A DNA stretch of 8,863 nucleotides, from contig JALHLM010000239.1 in assembly GCA_022844585.1 (NCBI GenBank), positions 1 through 8,863 on the forward strand, in the 5' to 3' direction. The notes under the pieces are model-generated. The model was not told the DNA's origin, searched no databases, and saw only the letters and a program-made list of their open reading frames with translations. This DNA comes from Pirellulales bacterium. Lineage in GTDB: Bacteria; Planctomycetota; Planctomycetia; Pirellulales; JALHLM01. Position 1 is the stretch's first letter. Every line of letters starts with the position of its first letter. Below, piece after piece: positions 1-6,974 of this stretch. A program made the translations under genes and the position numbers.

Positions 1-18
1 TCTGGAAACTAGGAACTC

Positions 19-2409
19 ATGTCAGAAACTACCGTTCAACAGCGGCTGTTGGAGTATGTCCAGCGGCCCAACTATCGGCCCGTGAAGCCGAAGGTGATCG
101 CCAAGAAACTCGAACTCACCGAGGACCAAATCGGCGAACTGCGTCGCGCGATTCGCCAGCTCGTCAAGGCGGGTCAGCTCGCTTACGGCGAGAAGCATTT
201 TGTAAGATTCACTGGCAAGCCCGCTCCGGTTGTCGGCGGTGATGTCGTCATCCCGGAAGAGGCTCCGACCAATGGCGAACGCGTCATGGACGCCCCCAAG
301 AAAAAGAAAAAGCAGCATGATGCCGTCGCGACGGACGCGGCGCCGTCCGATCGCGTGATCGGGACATTTCGACGCAAGGAAAAAGGCTTCGGCTTCGTCC
401 GGCCGCGTTCGGCCTTGCCGGGCGGGTTGCCGATGCAGGATCTCTACATCGCCGGCGATATGGCCGGCGACGCCTCGAGCGGCGACCTGGTGCTCGTGAA
501 AATGCTCGACCGCGGCCGCGCTGGTCTGGGGCCGCGCGGCGCGATCGTCGAAGTGCTGGAACGCGATACGCACCGCTTCGTCGGCACGTACTTCGAACGC
601 GCCGGATCCGGATATGTGCAGGTCGACGGCACGCTGTTTGCGCAGCCGGTATTTGTCGGCGATCCCGGCGCGAAGAATGCGCAGCCGGACGACAAGGTGG
701 TCATCGAGATGATTCGCTTCCCGTCGCACGCCCGCGACGGCGAAGGCGTGATCTCGGAAGTGCTCGGCAAGCGCGGCGAGCCGGGCGTCGATACGCTGTC
801 GATCATCCACGAATACAACCTGCCCGGCGATTTTCCGGACGACGTGCTGGAGAATGCCCGCGAAGAGGCCGAGGCGTTCGTCGAGGAAGTCGCCGAGGGA
901 CGGCTCGATCTGACCAACACGACGATCATCACCATCGATCCGATCGACGCGCGTGATTTCGACGACGCGATTTCGCTGGAACGGACAAAGGACGGCGGTT
1001 GGCGATTGGGTGTGCATATCGCCGACGTGTCGCACTTCGTGAAGCCCAAGACGCCGCTGGACCGCGAGGCCTACAGCCGCGCGACGAGCATTTACTTGCC
1101 CGATCGCGTGATTCCGATGCTGCCGGAGATCATCTCCAACAGTCTAGCGAGTCTGCAGCCGGATCGCGTCCGATTTACGAAGACGTGTTTCATCGAGTTC
1201 TCGGCCGAAGGCGTGCCGACGCATAGCGAGGTGCACAACTCCGCGATCAAGAGCTGCCGTCGGTTCGCCTACGAGGAAGTCGACGAATATCTGGCCGACC
1301 GCGAGGCCTGGCGCGAGAAGCTCACGCCAGCCGTGCATCAATTGCTCGCGCACATGCACGAATTGGCGATGATGTTGCGCGCGCGTCGCATGCAACGCGG
1401 ATCGTTGGAATTGTCGATGCCCGAGGTGAAAGTCGACCTCGACCCGCAGGGCCGCGTGATCGGCGCGCATCGTGTGGAAAACACGGTCAGCCACCAGATC
1501 ATCGAGGAGTGCATGCTGGCCGCCAACGAAGCAGTGGCCGAGATGATCCACGCCAAGGATTGGCCGTTCTTGCGGCGGATTCATCAAGCGCCCGACCCGC
1601 GTAAACTCAAGGCGCTGACGGAGTTCGTCAACTCGCTGGGAATTGAAACGGAAAGCCTCGAAAGCCGCTTCGAAATGCAGGCCGTTTTGAAACGTGTCGA
1701 AGGCCAACCGGAACAGCAGGCGGTTAACTACGCGGTGCTGCGCTCCCTGCAACGCGCGGTCTACGGTCCCACCGTGGAAGGCCACTTCGCGTTGGCGAGC
1801 GACTGTTATTGTCATTTCACGTCGCCGATTCGCCGCTACCCGGATTTAACGATCCATCGGCTGATCGACACGATGTTGGCTCACCGCAAGCCGCACCAGG
1901 ATTTCGACGCGCTGGTGATTTCGGGCGAACATTGTTCCGAGCGTGAGCAGACCGCCGAAAGCGCCGAACGCGATTTGACCAAGGTCAAGCTGCTGAATTA
2001 CCTGAGCGAGCGGATCGGCGAGCAAATGGAAGCCATCGTGACCGGCGTCGAAGAGTATGGCCTGTTCGCGATGGGCGTCGAACTGCCGGCCGAGGGCTTG
2101 ATCCACGTCACGTCGCTGTCGGACGATCGCTATCGCTATGACGCCCGGTCCCACACCTTGTCGGGAAACCGTTCTGGGAACACGTTTCGGCTCGGCGACC
2201 GCATCCAAGTGGAAGTCGCGCGCGTCGATCTCGACCGTCGCGTCCTCGATTTCCGCGTCGTCGATCACCGCCCGCGCCAACCGCTCGTCGAACGGCCAGG
2301 CCGCCCCGCTCATGCTGGCCCGAAGCATCCCAGGTCGCAAGGCAACTCCTCACGTGGCAAGAAGAACGTGCCCAAGACGAAGCCGAAAAAGCGACGCAAG
2401 TCGCTGTAG
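19..2409 (+). CDS. rnr: Ribonuclease R (3'-to-5' exoribonuclease, RNase II/RNB family)
   Basis: Processive 3'-to-5' hydrolytic exoribonuclease that degrades structured RNA and takes part in mRNA turnover and rRNA quality control in the cytoplasm. Domains in order: N-terminal winged helix (about residues 8-63), a linker with KKKKK at 94-98, two cold-shock/OB domains (about 113-160 with KGFGFVRP, and 187-250), the RNB catalytic domain (about 290-625), S1 domain (about 668-747 with EEYGLFAMG) and a Lys/Arg-rich tail (748-796), as in E. coli RNase R. The catalytic motif DPIDARDFDDAI starts at 307; D307, D313, D315 and D316 have the spacing of the four metal-binding aspartates of RNase II (D201, D207, D209, D210). 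HFTSPIRRYPDL at 599-610 is the conserved end of RNB. The length of 796 aa is normal for RNase R. The ATG has a weak AGGAA upstream (11-15). Family assignment is certain. RNase R rather than RNase II follows from the winged helix and basic tail. Confidence 0.97.
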   Translation: MSETTVQQRLLEYVQRPNYRPVKPKVIAKKLELTEDQIGELRRAIRQLVKAGQLAYGEKHFVRFTGKPAPVVGGDVVIPEEAPTNGERVMDAPKKKKKQHDAVATDAAPSDRVIGTFRRKEKGFGFVRPRSALPGGLPMQDLYIAGDMAGDASSGDLVLVKMLDRGRAGLGPRGAIVEVLERDTHRFVGTYFERAGSGYVQVDGTLFAQPVFVGDPGAKNAQPDDKVVIEMIRFPSHARDGEGVISEVLGKRGEPGVDTLSIIHEYNLPGDFPDDVLENAREEAEAFVEEVAEGRLDLTNTTIITIDPIDARDFDDAISLERTKDGGWRLGVHIADVSHFVKPKTPLDREAYSRATSIYLPDRVIPMLPEIISNSLASLQPDRVRFTKTCFIEFSAEGVPTHSEVHNSAIKSCRRFAYEEVDEYLADREAWREKLTPAVHQLLAHMHELAMMLRARRMQRGSLELSMPEVKVDLDPQGRVIGAHRVENTVSHQIIEECMLAANEAVAEMIHAKDWPFLRRIHQAPDPRKLKALTEFVNSLGIETESLESRFEMQAVLKRVEGQPEQQAVNYAVLRSLQRAVYGPTVEGHFALASDCYCHFTSPIRRYPDLTIHRLIDTMLAHRKPHQDFDALVISGEHCSEREQTAESAERDLTKVKLLNYLSERIGEQMEAIVTGVEEYGLFAMGVELPAEGLIHVTSLSDDRYRYDARSHTLSGNRSGNTFRLGDRIQVEVARVDLDRRVLDFRVVDHRPRQPLVERPGRPAHAGPKHPRSQGNSSRGKKNVPKTKPKKRRKSL

Positions 2410-2446
2410 CCGCAACGACGCGCCGACGAGTGCGGCTCACGCCAGC

Positions 2447-2481
2447 ACTAAAAACTGAACACTGAAAACTTCAAACTCCCC
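2447..2481. repeat. Heptamer tandem repeat, five ACTNNNN units
   Basis: Between the RNase R stop and the next start, ACT recurs exactly every seven bases: ACTAAAA, ACTGAAC, ACTGAAA, ACTTCAA, ACTCCCC. The last unit ends two bases before the TTG start codon at 2484, so the array fills the place where a ribosome binding site would be. No Shine-Dalgarno sequence is visible in it. It is A-rich, in contrast to the GC-rich surroundings. Function unknown; it may be a dispersed simple repeat. Confidence 0.7.
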
Positions 2482-2483
2482 CT

Positions 2484-3164
2484 TTGAACTACCTCGCCCA
2501 CGGCTTCCGCTTCGTCGATCGCCCGTACTTCCTGGCTGGCGCCGCGCTGCCGGATTGGCTGAGCGTAGTGGATCGCCGTTGCCGGGTGCGGTCGAAGCAT
2601 GTCCTGCCGTGGTGCGATGGAGACGACGCCGCGTTGGCGGAATTCGCCCGCGGCGTGGCGCAGCATCACTTCGACGACGGCTGGTTCCATGAGACGCAGG
2701 CGTTCTACGATCTGAGTTGGCAACTCACGTGTGCGTTTCGTGCGCGGCTGAATCCCGACGATGGCATGCGGCCAAGTTTCCTGGGGCATATCGTGGTTGA
2801 GTTGCTGCTCGACGCGGCACTCCACGAGCAATCGCCAGGATTGTTGGACGCCTACTACGATGCGCTCGACCTTGTCGATCCGGCGGAGATTGAAACGTGG
2901 GTCGCGCAGCTAGCGCCGCGGCCGGCGACGGACTTAGGGCGATTCATCGACTTGTTTCGTCAGTCCAGATTCTTGTACGACTACGCCGACGATGCCAAAC
3001 TGTGCTACCGGCTGAACCAGGTGATGCGTCGCGTGGGGCTGCCGGCATTGCCTGAGACCATTTGCGAAGTCTTGGCTCCGGCGCGGGCGGCGGTCGCCGC
3101 GCGTGTGCCCGAGCTTTTGGCGTGCGCCCCCACACCCATCCACGGCGAGGAGTTGACGCGATGA
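2484..3164 (+). CDS. Helical metal-binding hydrolase-like protein, resembles acyl-carrier-protein phosphodiesterase (AcpH/DUF479)
   Basis: A 226-aa soluble protein starting with TTG. This start gives MNYLAH, the typical opening of the AcpH/DUF479 family (E. coli AcpH starts MNFLAH); no in-frame ATG lies between the preceding gene and here. Later parts also fit: FLAGAALPDW at 17-26 matches the GNLLADF position, and GVAQHHFDDGWFH at 57-69 matches the GIHMHRRID region. Candidate metal ligands are H6, D24, H61/H62, D64/D65, H69, H102, D110 and H114. AcpH removes the phosphopantetheine group from acyl carrier protein. Whether this protein does that is unproven: it is about 30 aa longer than AcpH and the similarity beyond the N-terminal third is weak. 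It could be a more general HD-like or zinc-dependent phosphohydrolase. Its TGA overlaps the ATG of the following epimerase gene by four bases, implying coupled translation. Confidence 0.75.
   Translation: MNYLAHGFRFVDRPYFLAGAALPDWLSVVDRRCRVRSKHVLPWCDGDDAALAEFARGVAQHHFDDGWFHETQAFYDLSWQLTCAFRARLNPDDGMRPSFLGHIVVELLLDAALHEQSPGLLDAYYDALDLVDPAEIETWVAQLAPRPATDLGRFIDLFRQSRFLYDYADDAKLCYRLNQVMRRVGLPALPETICEVLAPARAAVAARVPELLACAPTPIHGEELTR
3147..3152 (+). promoter_or_regulatory. Ribosome binding site GAGGAG that fixes the epimerase start
   Basis: GAGGAG lies eight bases before the ATG at 3161, inside the last codons of the upstream gene. It supports 3161 over the in-frame upstream codon at 3062, which would add 33 residues of low-complexity sequence unlike the family. 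Confidence 0.8.
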
Positions 3165-4003
3165 AATTCGGCCTGAACATGCTGCTTTGGACCGACACCG
3201 TAACCGAGGCCCATTTTCCAGTCTTGGAAGAGATCAAGCGTCTGGGCTACGACGGTGTCGAACTGCCGATTTTCAATCTGGATCCCGCCCCCTATGCCAC
3301 TCTGGGCAAACGCCTGGACGCCATCGGGCTCAAGCGCACGGCAGTCACCGTGCGGACCGCGTCGGACAATCCGATCAGCCCCGACGCCGCGGTGCGGAAG
3401 GCAGGCGTGGAAGCAAACCGGCGGACTTTGGAGTGCTGCCAGGCCGTCGGGGCGGAGACGCTCGTGGGCCCGTACCACTCGGCGCTCGGTGAGTTCACCG
3501 GCAAGGGCCCGACGGATGACGAGTTCAAGTGGGGCGTCGATTCCATGAAGGCGACCGCCGAGCATGCTGCCAAATGCGGGGTCATGCTGGGTGTGGAATA
3601 CCTGAACCGCTTCGAGACGTATCTCCTGACGTCGGCGGCGGATACGGCGCGATTCATCGAGGCCGTGAATCATCCCTCCTGCAAGATGATGTACGACACG
3701 TTCCACGCCAACATCGAGGAAAAGGACCTTGCCCAGGCCATTCGAGCGGCCGGAAAACACATCTGCCACGTGCATATCTCGGAGAACGACCGCAGCACGC
3801 CGGGCGCCGGGCACGTGGACTGGAAGACGTCTTTTTCGGCGCTCCGCGAGATCGGCTACGACGGCTGGTATGTCATCGAGGCCTTCGGCCTGGCGTTGCC
3901 GGCCTTGGCGGCAGCGACCAAGATTTGGCGCCGCATGTTCACTGACGAAATGCAATTGGCCCGGGACGGCTTGGCATTTATGAAGCGTGGCTGTCAGGGG
4001 TAG
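3161..4003 (+). CDS. Ketose 3-epimerase-like sugar isomerase, TIM barrel (D-tagatose 3-epimerase/xylose-isomerase-like family)
   Basis: A 280-aa cytoplasmic TIM-barrel enzyme of the sugar phosphate isomerase/epimerase superfamily, beginning MKFGLNMLLWT (first beta strand). The four metal ligands known for Pseudomonas cichorii D-tagatose 3-epimerase (E152, D185, H211, E246) are all present with one constant offset of six: E146 in GVEYLNRFE, D179 in MYDTFHANIEE, H205 in HVHISENDR and E240 in YVIEAF. The substrate residues E158, H188 and R217 likewise map to E152, H182 and R211. It therefore probably interconverts ketoses at C3 (such as fructose/psicose or tagatose/sorbose) with Mn2+ or Co2+. 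Substrate choice cannot be read from sequence; a hydroxypyruvate-isomerase or IolI-like role is less likely but possible. The gene overlaps the AcpH-like gene by ATGA. No sugar kinase, transporter or dehydrogenase is nearby to indicate a pathway. Confidence 0.9.
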   Translation: MKFGLNMLLWTDTVTEAHFPVLEEIKRLGYDGVELPIFNLDPAPYATLGKRLDAIGLKRTAVTVRTASDNPISPDAAVRKAGVEANRRTLECCQAVGAETLVGPYHSALGEFTGKGPTDDEFKWGVDSMKATAEHAAKCGVMLGVEYLNRFETYLLTSAADTARFIEAVNHPSCKMMYDTFHANIEEKDLAQAIRAAGKHICHVHISENDRSTPGAGHVDWKTSFSALREIGYDGWYVIEAFGLALPALAAATKIWRRMFTDEMQLARDGLAFMKRGCQG

Positions 4004-4116
4004 GACGAGGCGGCGCCCCCACCTTTTAGGGAGATAACTTGGCCTAAAACAGCGGCCCTAGACGAATTTCGACCATTCCAGGATTCCGAAGAATGTGCGG
4101 AATTCGTGAATAGTTC

Positions 4117-4147
4117 TTGAATCAAAGCCGAACAATTGCCATACTAT
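4117..4147 (+). promoter_or_regulatory. Candidate sigma70-type promoter for the DUF1559 gene
   Basis: TTGAAT (4117-4122) and TACTAT (4142-4147) sit 19 bases apart in the AT-rich part of the gap. The spacing is longer than the optimal 17 and neither box is perfect, so this is only a candidate. It would give a leader of roughly 150 bases. Confidence 0.25.
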
Positions 4148-4287
4148 GCGGCACAGAGAAAGGCCAGCAGGTTCGTTCGAATCATCCACCCTGGGCTGAC
4201 GGTCCGTCATGTCCAGGCGCGCGCTGGGGCCGTGTCTTTCGTACTCATTTCTGTCTCTCATTTTAGTGCTGCCGTTCGGAGCAGTCG

Positions 4288-4293
4288 AAGGAG
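4288..4293 (+). promoter_or_regulatory. Ribosome binding site AAGGAG that fixes the DUF1559 start
   Basis: A perfect AAGGAG lies seven bases before the ATG at 4301. It rejects the longer in-frame reading from 4136, whose extra 55 residues would bury the prepilin signal far from the N-terminus. Confidence 0.85.
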
Positions 4294-4300
4294 CCGCGTC

Positions 4301-5431
4301 ATGCGACGACGTAGAGCGTCTGGCTTTACGCTGGTGGAGTTGTTGGTGGTAATTGCGATCATCGGCATCTTGATCGCCTTGTTGTTGCCCGCCTTGCAAA
4401 TCGCTCGCGAAGCCGCGCGGCGTGCGCAGTGCACGAACAACATCAAGCAATTGACCTTGGGCTGCCATACGTTCATGGCCACCCAGAACTCGTTCCCGGC
4501 TGGCGTGCCGATCTGCCAGACGAGACCCAACTGGGGAGCGCAGTACGGAACTCAGGCGGCAGCGCCGGGCGGCCTTTGGTGCGCGGGTCCCAACTGGGCG
4601 ATGAACATCTTGGGCCAGATCGAGCAGCCGGCCTTGCACAAGTTCACGCTCAAGTGCATGAATACCGAGTGGAGCGCCTGCGACGATTGCGAGCATATGG
4701 AAGGGGCCGTCGGCACGGAAACACCTACGCCGTTCCTTTGTCCCACGTCGGAGCGCGCAGTGCAGAGAACCTCGGCCGCTTCAAACGGTTTGGCCCTGGA
4801 GAATCTCTCCAAAGGAAACTATGTCGCGAACTTCGGCAAGTTTTCCTACGGCTCGTACCAGGTTCCGACGGAAGCGGGCGCATTCCAGCCCGAACCAATC
4901 TTCGCCATGAAGGAACGTTGGTTTACGAGCGCTCAAGGCGAAAGCACGGCCGATGACGTGTCTGGAAACGGCATCCCGAAGATGGGCTACGGCGTGGGAC
5001 GCAAAACGTCGCACTTTAAGGATGGCACGTCGAACACGATGTTCATCAGCGAAATCGTGCCCTACGACGCACCGACGACGGGCATGCACGATCTGCGGGG
5101 CGCATGGGTCGTTCCCGCAGTCGGGGCGTCTTCCTTCACCGCAAAGTTCCCGCCCAACAACGCGGGTCTGGACGTAATGGGCACCTGCGGCTATCCGAGC
5201 GGCGGCCGCGCCGGCAGCGACTACAATGGCGACTTCTTCTTCTGCAAGAAGGCAACCAGCATGAGGGCCGAAGATTCCTCCTGCTCGCCGCGCAGCCGTC
5301 ATTCTGGCGGCGTGGTCTGCTCGATGGCCGATAGCTCGGTGCGCTTCATCAACGACAGCGTCGACATCCTCGTCTTCCAAGCCATGGCGAGCCGCTCCGG
5401 CCGCGAGCCAGGTGCGACAAGCGGCGAGTAA
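4301..5431 (+). CDS. DUF1559 protein with prepilin-type N-terminal cleavage/methylation signal
   Basis: A 376-aa planctomycete-type pseudopilin-like protein. The N-terminus MRRRRASG|FTLVELLVVIAII is a class III signal: a basic leader, predicted prepilin-peptidase cut after G8, methylated F9, and E13 as Glu5 of the mature protein. A hydrophobic helix (about 11-31) is followed by REAARRAQCTNNIKQL, the usual entry to DUF1559. The C-terminus RHSGGVVCSMADSSVRFINDSVD (334-356) is the family's HxGG...ADGSVRF block, but Ser replaces the usual Gly at 345. Unusual are twelve cysteines (44, 55, 72, 94, 119, 127, 130, 147, 296, 315, 328, 340), including CDDC at 127-130, suggesting disulfides outside the cytoplasm. 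The family is presumed to be exported and surface- or membrane-associated through a type II secretion/type IV pilus-like machine; the molecular role of its members is not established. The gene appears monocistronic, with its own leader and a strong terminator. Confidence 0.93.
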   Translation: MRRRRASGFTLVELLVVIAIIGILIALLLPALQIAREAARRAQCTNNIKQLTLGCHTFMATQNSFPAGVPICQTRPNWGAQYGTQAAAPGGLWCAGPNWAMNILGQIEQPALHKFTLKCMNTEWSACDDCEHMEGAVGTETPTPFLCPTSERAVQRTSAASNGLALENLSKGNYVANFGKFSYGSYQVPTEAGAFQPEPIFAMKERWFTSAQGESTADDVSGNGIPKMGYGVGRKTSHFKDGTSNTMFISEIVPYDAPTTGMHDLRGAWVVPAVGASSFTAKFPPNNAGLDVMGTCGYPSGGRAGSDYNGDFFFCKKATSMRAEDSSCSPRSRHSGGVVCSMADSSVRFINDSVDILVFQAMASRSGREPGATSGE

Positions 5432-5458
5432 CGCTTTAAGCTACGAGAATTCGAAGCA

Positions 5459-5489
5459 ACGGCCGGTGCGCAAGCGCCGGCCGTTTTTT
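5459..5489 (+). terminator. Intrinsic terminator of the DUF1559 gene
   Basis: An 11-bp GC-rich stem (5459-5469 with 5474-5484, one T-G wobble) closes a GCAA tetraloop and is followed by six T residues (5484-5489). It starts 27 bases after the stop codon. This is a complete rho-independent terminator, so trmB downstream must have its own promoter or depend on readthrough. Confidence 0.93.
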
Positions 5490-5501
5490 GTTGGACGAAG
5501 T

Positions 5502-5590
5502 GGAGGAGTAAAGGAGAAGAGGAGTAAAGGAGTAAAGTAGATTCGCGCGCCCTCCTTTACTCCTTTACTCCTTTACTCCTTTACTCCTCC
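5502..5590. repeat. Octamer tandem repeats arranged as a long inverted repeat
   Basis: The left arm contains four octamers in phase from 5505: GGAGTAAA, GGAGAAGA (variant), GGAGTAAA, GGAGTAAA. The right arm has four perfect TCCTTTAC octamers (5553-5584). The arms 5502-5537 and 5555-5590 are complementary at 34 of 36 positions, the two mismatches lying in the variant unit, around a 17-base loop. The array sits between the upstream terminator and the trmB ribosome binding site, so a trmB transcript starting upstream of it would carry a very long leader hairpin. The left arm repeats the Shine-Dalgarno core AAAGGAG; the right arm contains CCTCCTTT (5551-5558), the 16S rRNA anti-Shine-Dalgarno core. 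Confidence 0.95.
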
Positions 5591-5612
5591 CCACCCCGGA
5601 GCACGCCGCAAC

Positions 5613-6263
5613 ATGGGCCGCCGCGCTTTGCGAAAACTCGATCCGACGATCGATCTGTCGGGAACATTGCTGACGTTCGAGCAACTGCCGCAACCGTGGG
5701 ACGCGGCAGGGTTGTTCGGTCGCAGCGCGCCCGTTGAGATCGAGGTCGGTTCCGGCAAGGGGCTGTTCCTCGTGGCCGCCGCGGCCGCCAAGCCCGAGGT
5801 GAATTTCCTGGGCATCGAACTCGCCAAAAAATACGCCGAACACGCCGCCGCACGCGTCCTGCGGCGCGGACAAGGCGGTAACGTGCGGGTCGTCTCGGGC
5901 GACGCCTTGCGCGTGTTTCGGGAACTGCTGCCGCCCAGTTCACTCGACGCCGTGCATGTGTACTTTCCGGATCCCTGGTGGAAGGCTCGACACAAGAAGC
6001 GCCGCGTGATGAACGAGGCCTTCGCGCGCGATATCGAACGCACGCTCAAGCCGGGCGGGACGCTCCATTTTTGGAGCGACGTCGAAGAGTATTATCGGTC
6101 GACCCTGGAACTCCTCGCTGCGACCACGACGTTGGCGGGACCATTCGAGGTGGCGGAACGCGCGGCGGAGCACGACCTGGACTACCGCACGCATTTCGAG
6201 CGGCGGATGCGCCTCCACGAGAAGCCGGTCTATCGGGCGGAGTACCGGCGCCGGGCGGAGTAA
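5613..6263 (+). CDS. trmB: tRNA (guanine-N7-)-methyltransferase, TrmB
   Basis: A 216-aa SAM-dependent class I methyltransferase that makes m7G at position 46 in the variable loop of tRNAs. Motif I is EIEVGSGKG (42-50), followed by the acidic residue binding the SAM ribose in GIE (E69) and by SGDA (95-98). The family signature FPDPWWKARHKKRR runs 118-131, then SD at 155-156 and the C-terminal THFERR (193-198) that contributes to the active site. Length and order are typical of TrmB (PF02390). The ATG at 5613 has GGAG at 5598-5601 with an 11-base spacing, somewhat long. A strong terminator and an octamer hairpin separate it from the gene upstream, which makes it independently expressed; no promoter is obvious. 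Confidence 0.97.
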   Translation: MGRRALRKLDPTIDLSGTLLTFEQLPQPWDAAGLFGRSAPVEIEVGSGKGLFLVAAAAAKPEVNFLGIELAKKYAEHAAARVLRRGQGGNVRVVSGDALRVFRELLPPSSLDAVHVYFPDPWWKARHKKRRVMNEAFARDIERTLKPGGTLHFWSDVEEYYRSTLELLAATTTLAGPFEVAERAAEHDLDYRTHFERRMRLHEKPVYRAEYRRRAE

Positions 6264-6300
6264 TCGGCAATTGCTGCCGGAGACCGGCGGACCTTGCCGA
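6264..6300 (+). terminator. Hairpin directly after the trmB stop codon
   Basis: The outer stem TCGGCAA/TTGCCGA (6264-6270 with 6294-6300) and the inner stem CTGCCGG/CCGGCGG (6274-6280 with 6284-6290, one wobble) around an AGA loop are separated by a symmetric 3x3 internal loop. It begins at the base after the TAA. There is no T-run behind it, so it may be a 3'-end stabiliser or a poor terminator rather than a classical intrinsic one. Confidence 0.45.
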
Positions 6301-6314
6301 CGGGCGCGTGCTTA

Positions 6315-6353
6315 TTTCACCGCGGAGGCCCTGAGACGCGGAGCGAAGAGAGA
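6315..6353. repeat. Purine-rich TTCACCGCGGAG repeat copy
   Basis: TTTCACCGCGGAGG followed by GACGCGGAGCGAAGAGAGAG is a degenerate relative of the CACGGAG-type array at 6980-7015. The whole gap 6264-6520 otherwise shows only the hairpin after trmB and no supported gene. Confidence 0.5.
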
Positions 6354-6508
6354 GCGAAGTCGAGCGGTGATTAGTGCGGTAACTCTTGCTGACTGCTGTG
6401 CTTCGGCGTCGGCCATGCGGTTGAACTCGTGACGGAGCAGCTGCGACGAAGTCCTGGCATGTCGATTGCAATGCCGTGGGCGTTGGGACTTCTCCTTTCG
6501 CTCGCCTT

Positions 6509-6512
6509 AGGA
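6509..6512 (+). promoter_or_regulatory. Ribosome binding site AGGA that suggests the start at 6521
   Basis: AGGA lies eight bases before the ATG at 6521. The alternative in-frame GTG at 6476 has no comparable sequence before it. Confidence 0.5.
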
Positions 6513-6520
6513 ATGCACGG

Positions 6521-6964
6521 ATGCAGATTCCTTCGTTGTTCGCCGCGGTGCCGGCGATGGTCAATACCGGCCTGAAGTTGATTGGCGTCGATATCGAGGG
6601 CAAGATTGGCCCGGCCGCGCCGCAACCTCCGGAGAAGGAATCTTCGGTCGAGGCGCCCGACGAGGCGATTGATTTGTCATCGATCACGCCCGACGACTTC
6701 TCGGCGCTGATTGATCGCCTACGATCGTCCGGACAGCTCTCGGCGGAAGGCTATCGAGAACTGCTGGGCGTACGTTTGGAACTGGATCGCGCCCGAGCGC
6801 CGCATGATCAACCGGTGGACGTGGTGTCGATGCTCCAGTCCAAACTCGCGGACCAGCAACAATTCCAGACGGCGGGCGGCGCGGCAGACGCGGACCTGAC
6901 CAAACGACAACTGCAATGGCTGGATTCGATCGGCACGCGACAGGGAATTAACGCGCTGGCATAA
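6521..6964 (+). CDS. Hypothetical protein of 147 aa
   Basis: I do not recognise this protein. It begins MQIPSLFAAVPAMVNTGLKLIG, a mildly hydrophobic segment without a convincing signal peptide or membrane span. A Pro/Glu-rich linker (about 31-50) follows, then a charged, probably helical region (55-95, with ITPDDFSALIDRLRSSGQLSAEGYREL) and a Gln-rich helical stretch (103-140). TPDDF...LIDRLRSSGQLS resembles a small helical protein-interaction module, but no catalytic motif is seen. A GTG start at 6476 would add 15 residues; the ATG is preferred for its ribosome binding site. It is separated from trmB by about 260 bases and a hairpin, and converges with the protease gene on the other strand. 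Amino-acid composition is balanced and codon use resembles the neighbours, so I take it as real. Confidence 0.65.
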   Translation: MQIPSLFAAVPAMVNTGLKLIGVDIEGKIGPAAPQPPEKESSVEAPDEAIDLSSITPDDFSALIDRLRSSGQLSAEGYRELLGVRLELDRARAPHDQPVDVVSMLQSKLADQQQFQTAGGAADADLTKRQLQWLDSIGTRQGINALA

Positions 6965-6974
6965 GGTGCTTCCG

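Larger units (their letters stand above)
4004..4300. other. Non-coding gap of about 300 bases before the DUF1559 gene
   Basis: No supported gene is seen. The first part has a G-run and C-run (around 3996-4020, AGGGG to CCCCC, followed by CCTTTT) that could form a poor imperfect terminator for the epimerase gene. The stretch 4068-4150 is noticeably more AT-rich than its surroundings and is the likely place of the promoter for the downstream gene. The rest should be the 5' untranslated leader. Confidence 0.5.

Noticed and set aside
295..315. A-rich run in RNase R as a programmed slippage site
   Set aside because: It encodes the Lys-rich linker KKKKK and is interrupted by G; the reading frame continues normally through it.
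22..1035. A 337-aa open frame on the minus strand inside the RNase R gene
   Set aside because: It is the antisense shadow of a GC-rich coding gene whose opposite strand has a complete domain set; the translation has no recognisable domain.
3062..3160. Longer N-terminus for the epimerase
   Set aside because: The extra 33 residues are Gly/Arg-rich and lie in the coding region of the upstream gene; the ATG at 3161 has a good ribosome binding site and gives the family-typical first strand.
3005..3955. A 316-aa minus-strand open frame opposite the epimerase and AcpH-like genes
   Set aside because: It spans two convincing genes on the other strand and its sequence is Arg/His-rich without motifs.
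4040..4060. Sigma54 promoter around TTGGCC
   Set aside because: The GC element is not at the required spacing from a TTGCA-like element.
4136..4300. Longer N-terminus for the DUF1559 protein
   Set aside because: It would place the prepilin cleavage site 60 residues in; AAGGAG before 4301 settles the start.
5502..5590. CRISPR array
   Set aside because: The repeats are eight bases long with no spacers, and the two halves are inverted; no cas genes are present.
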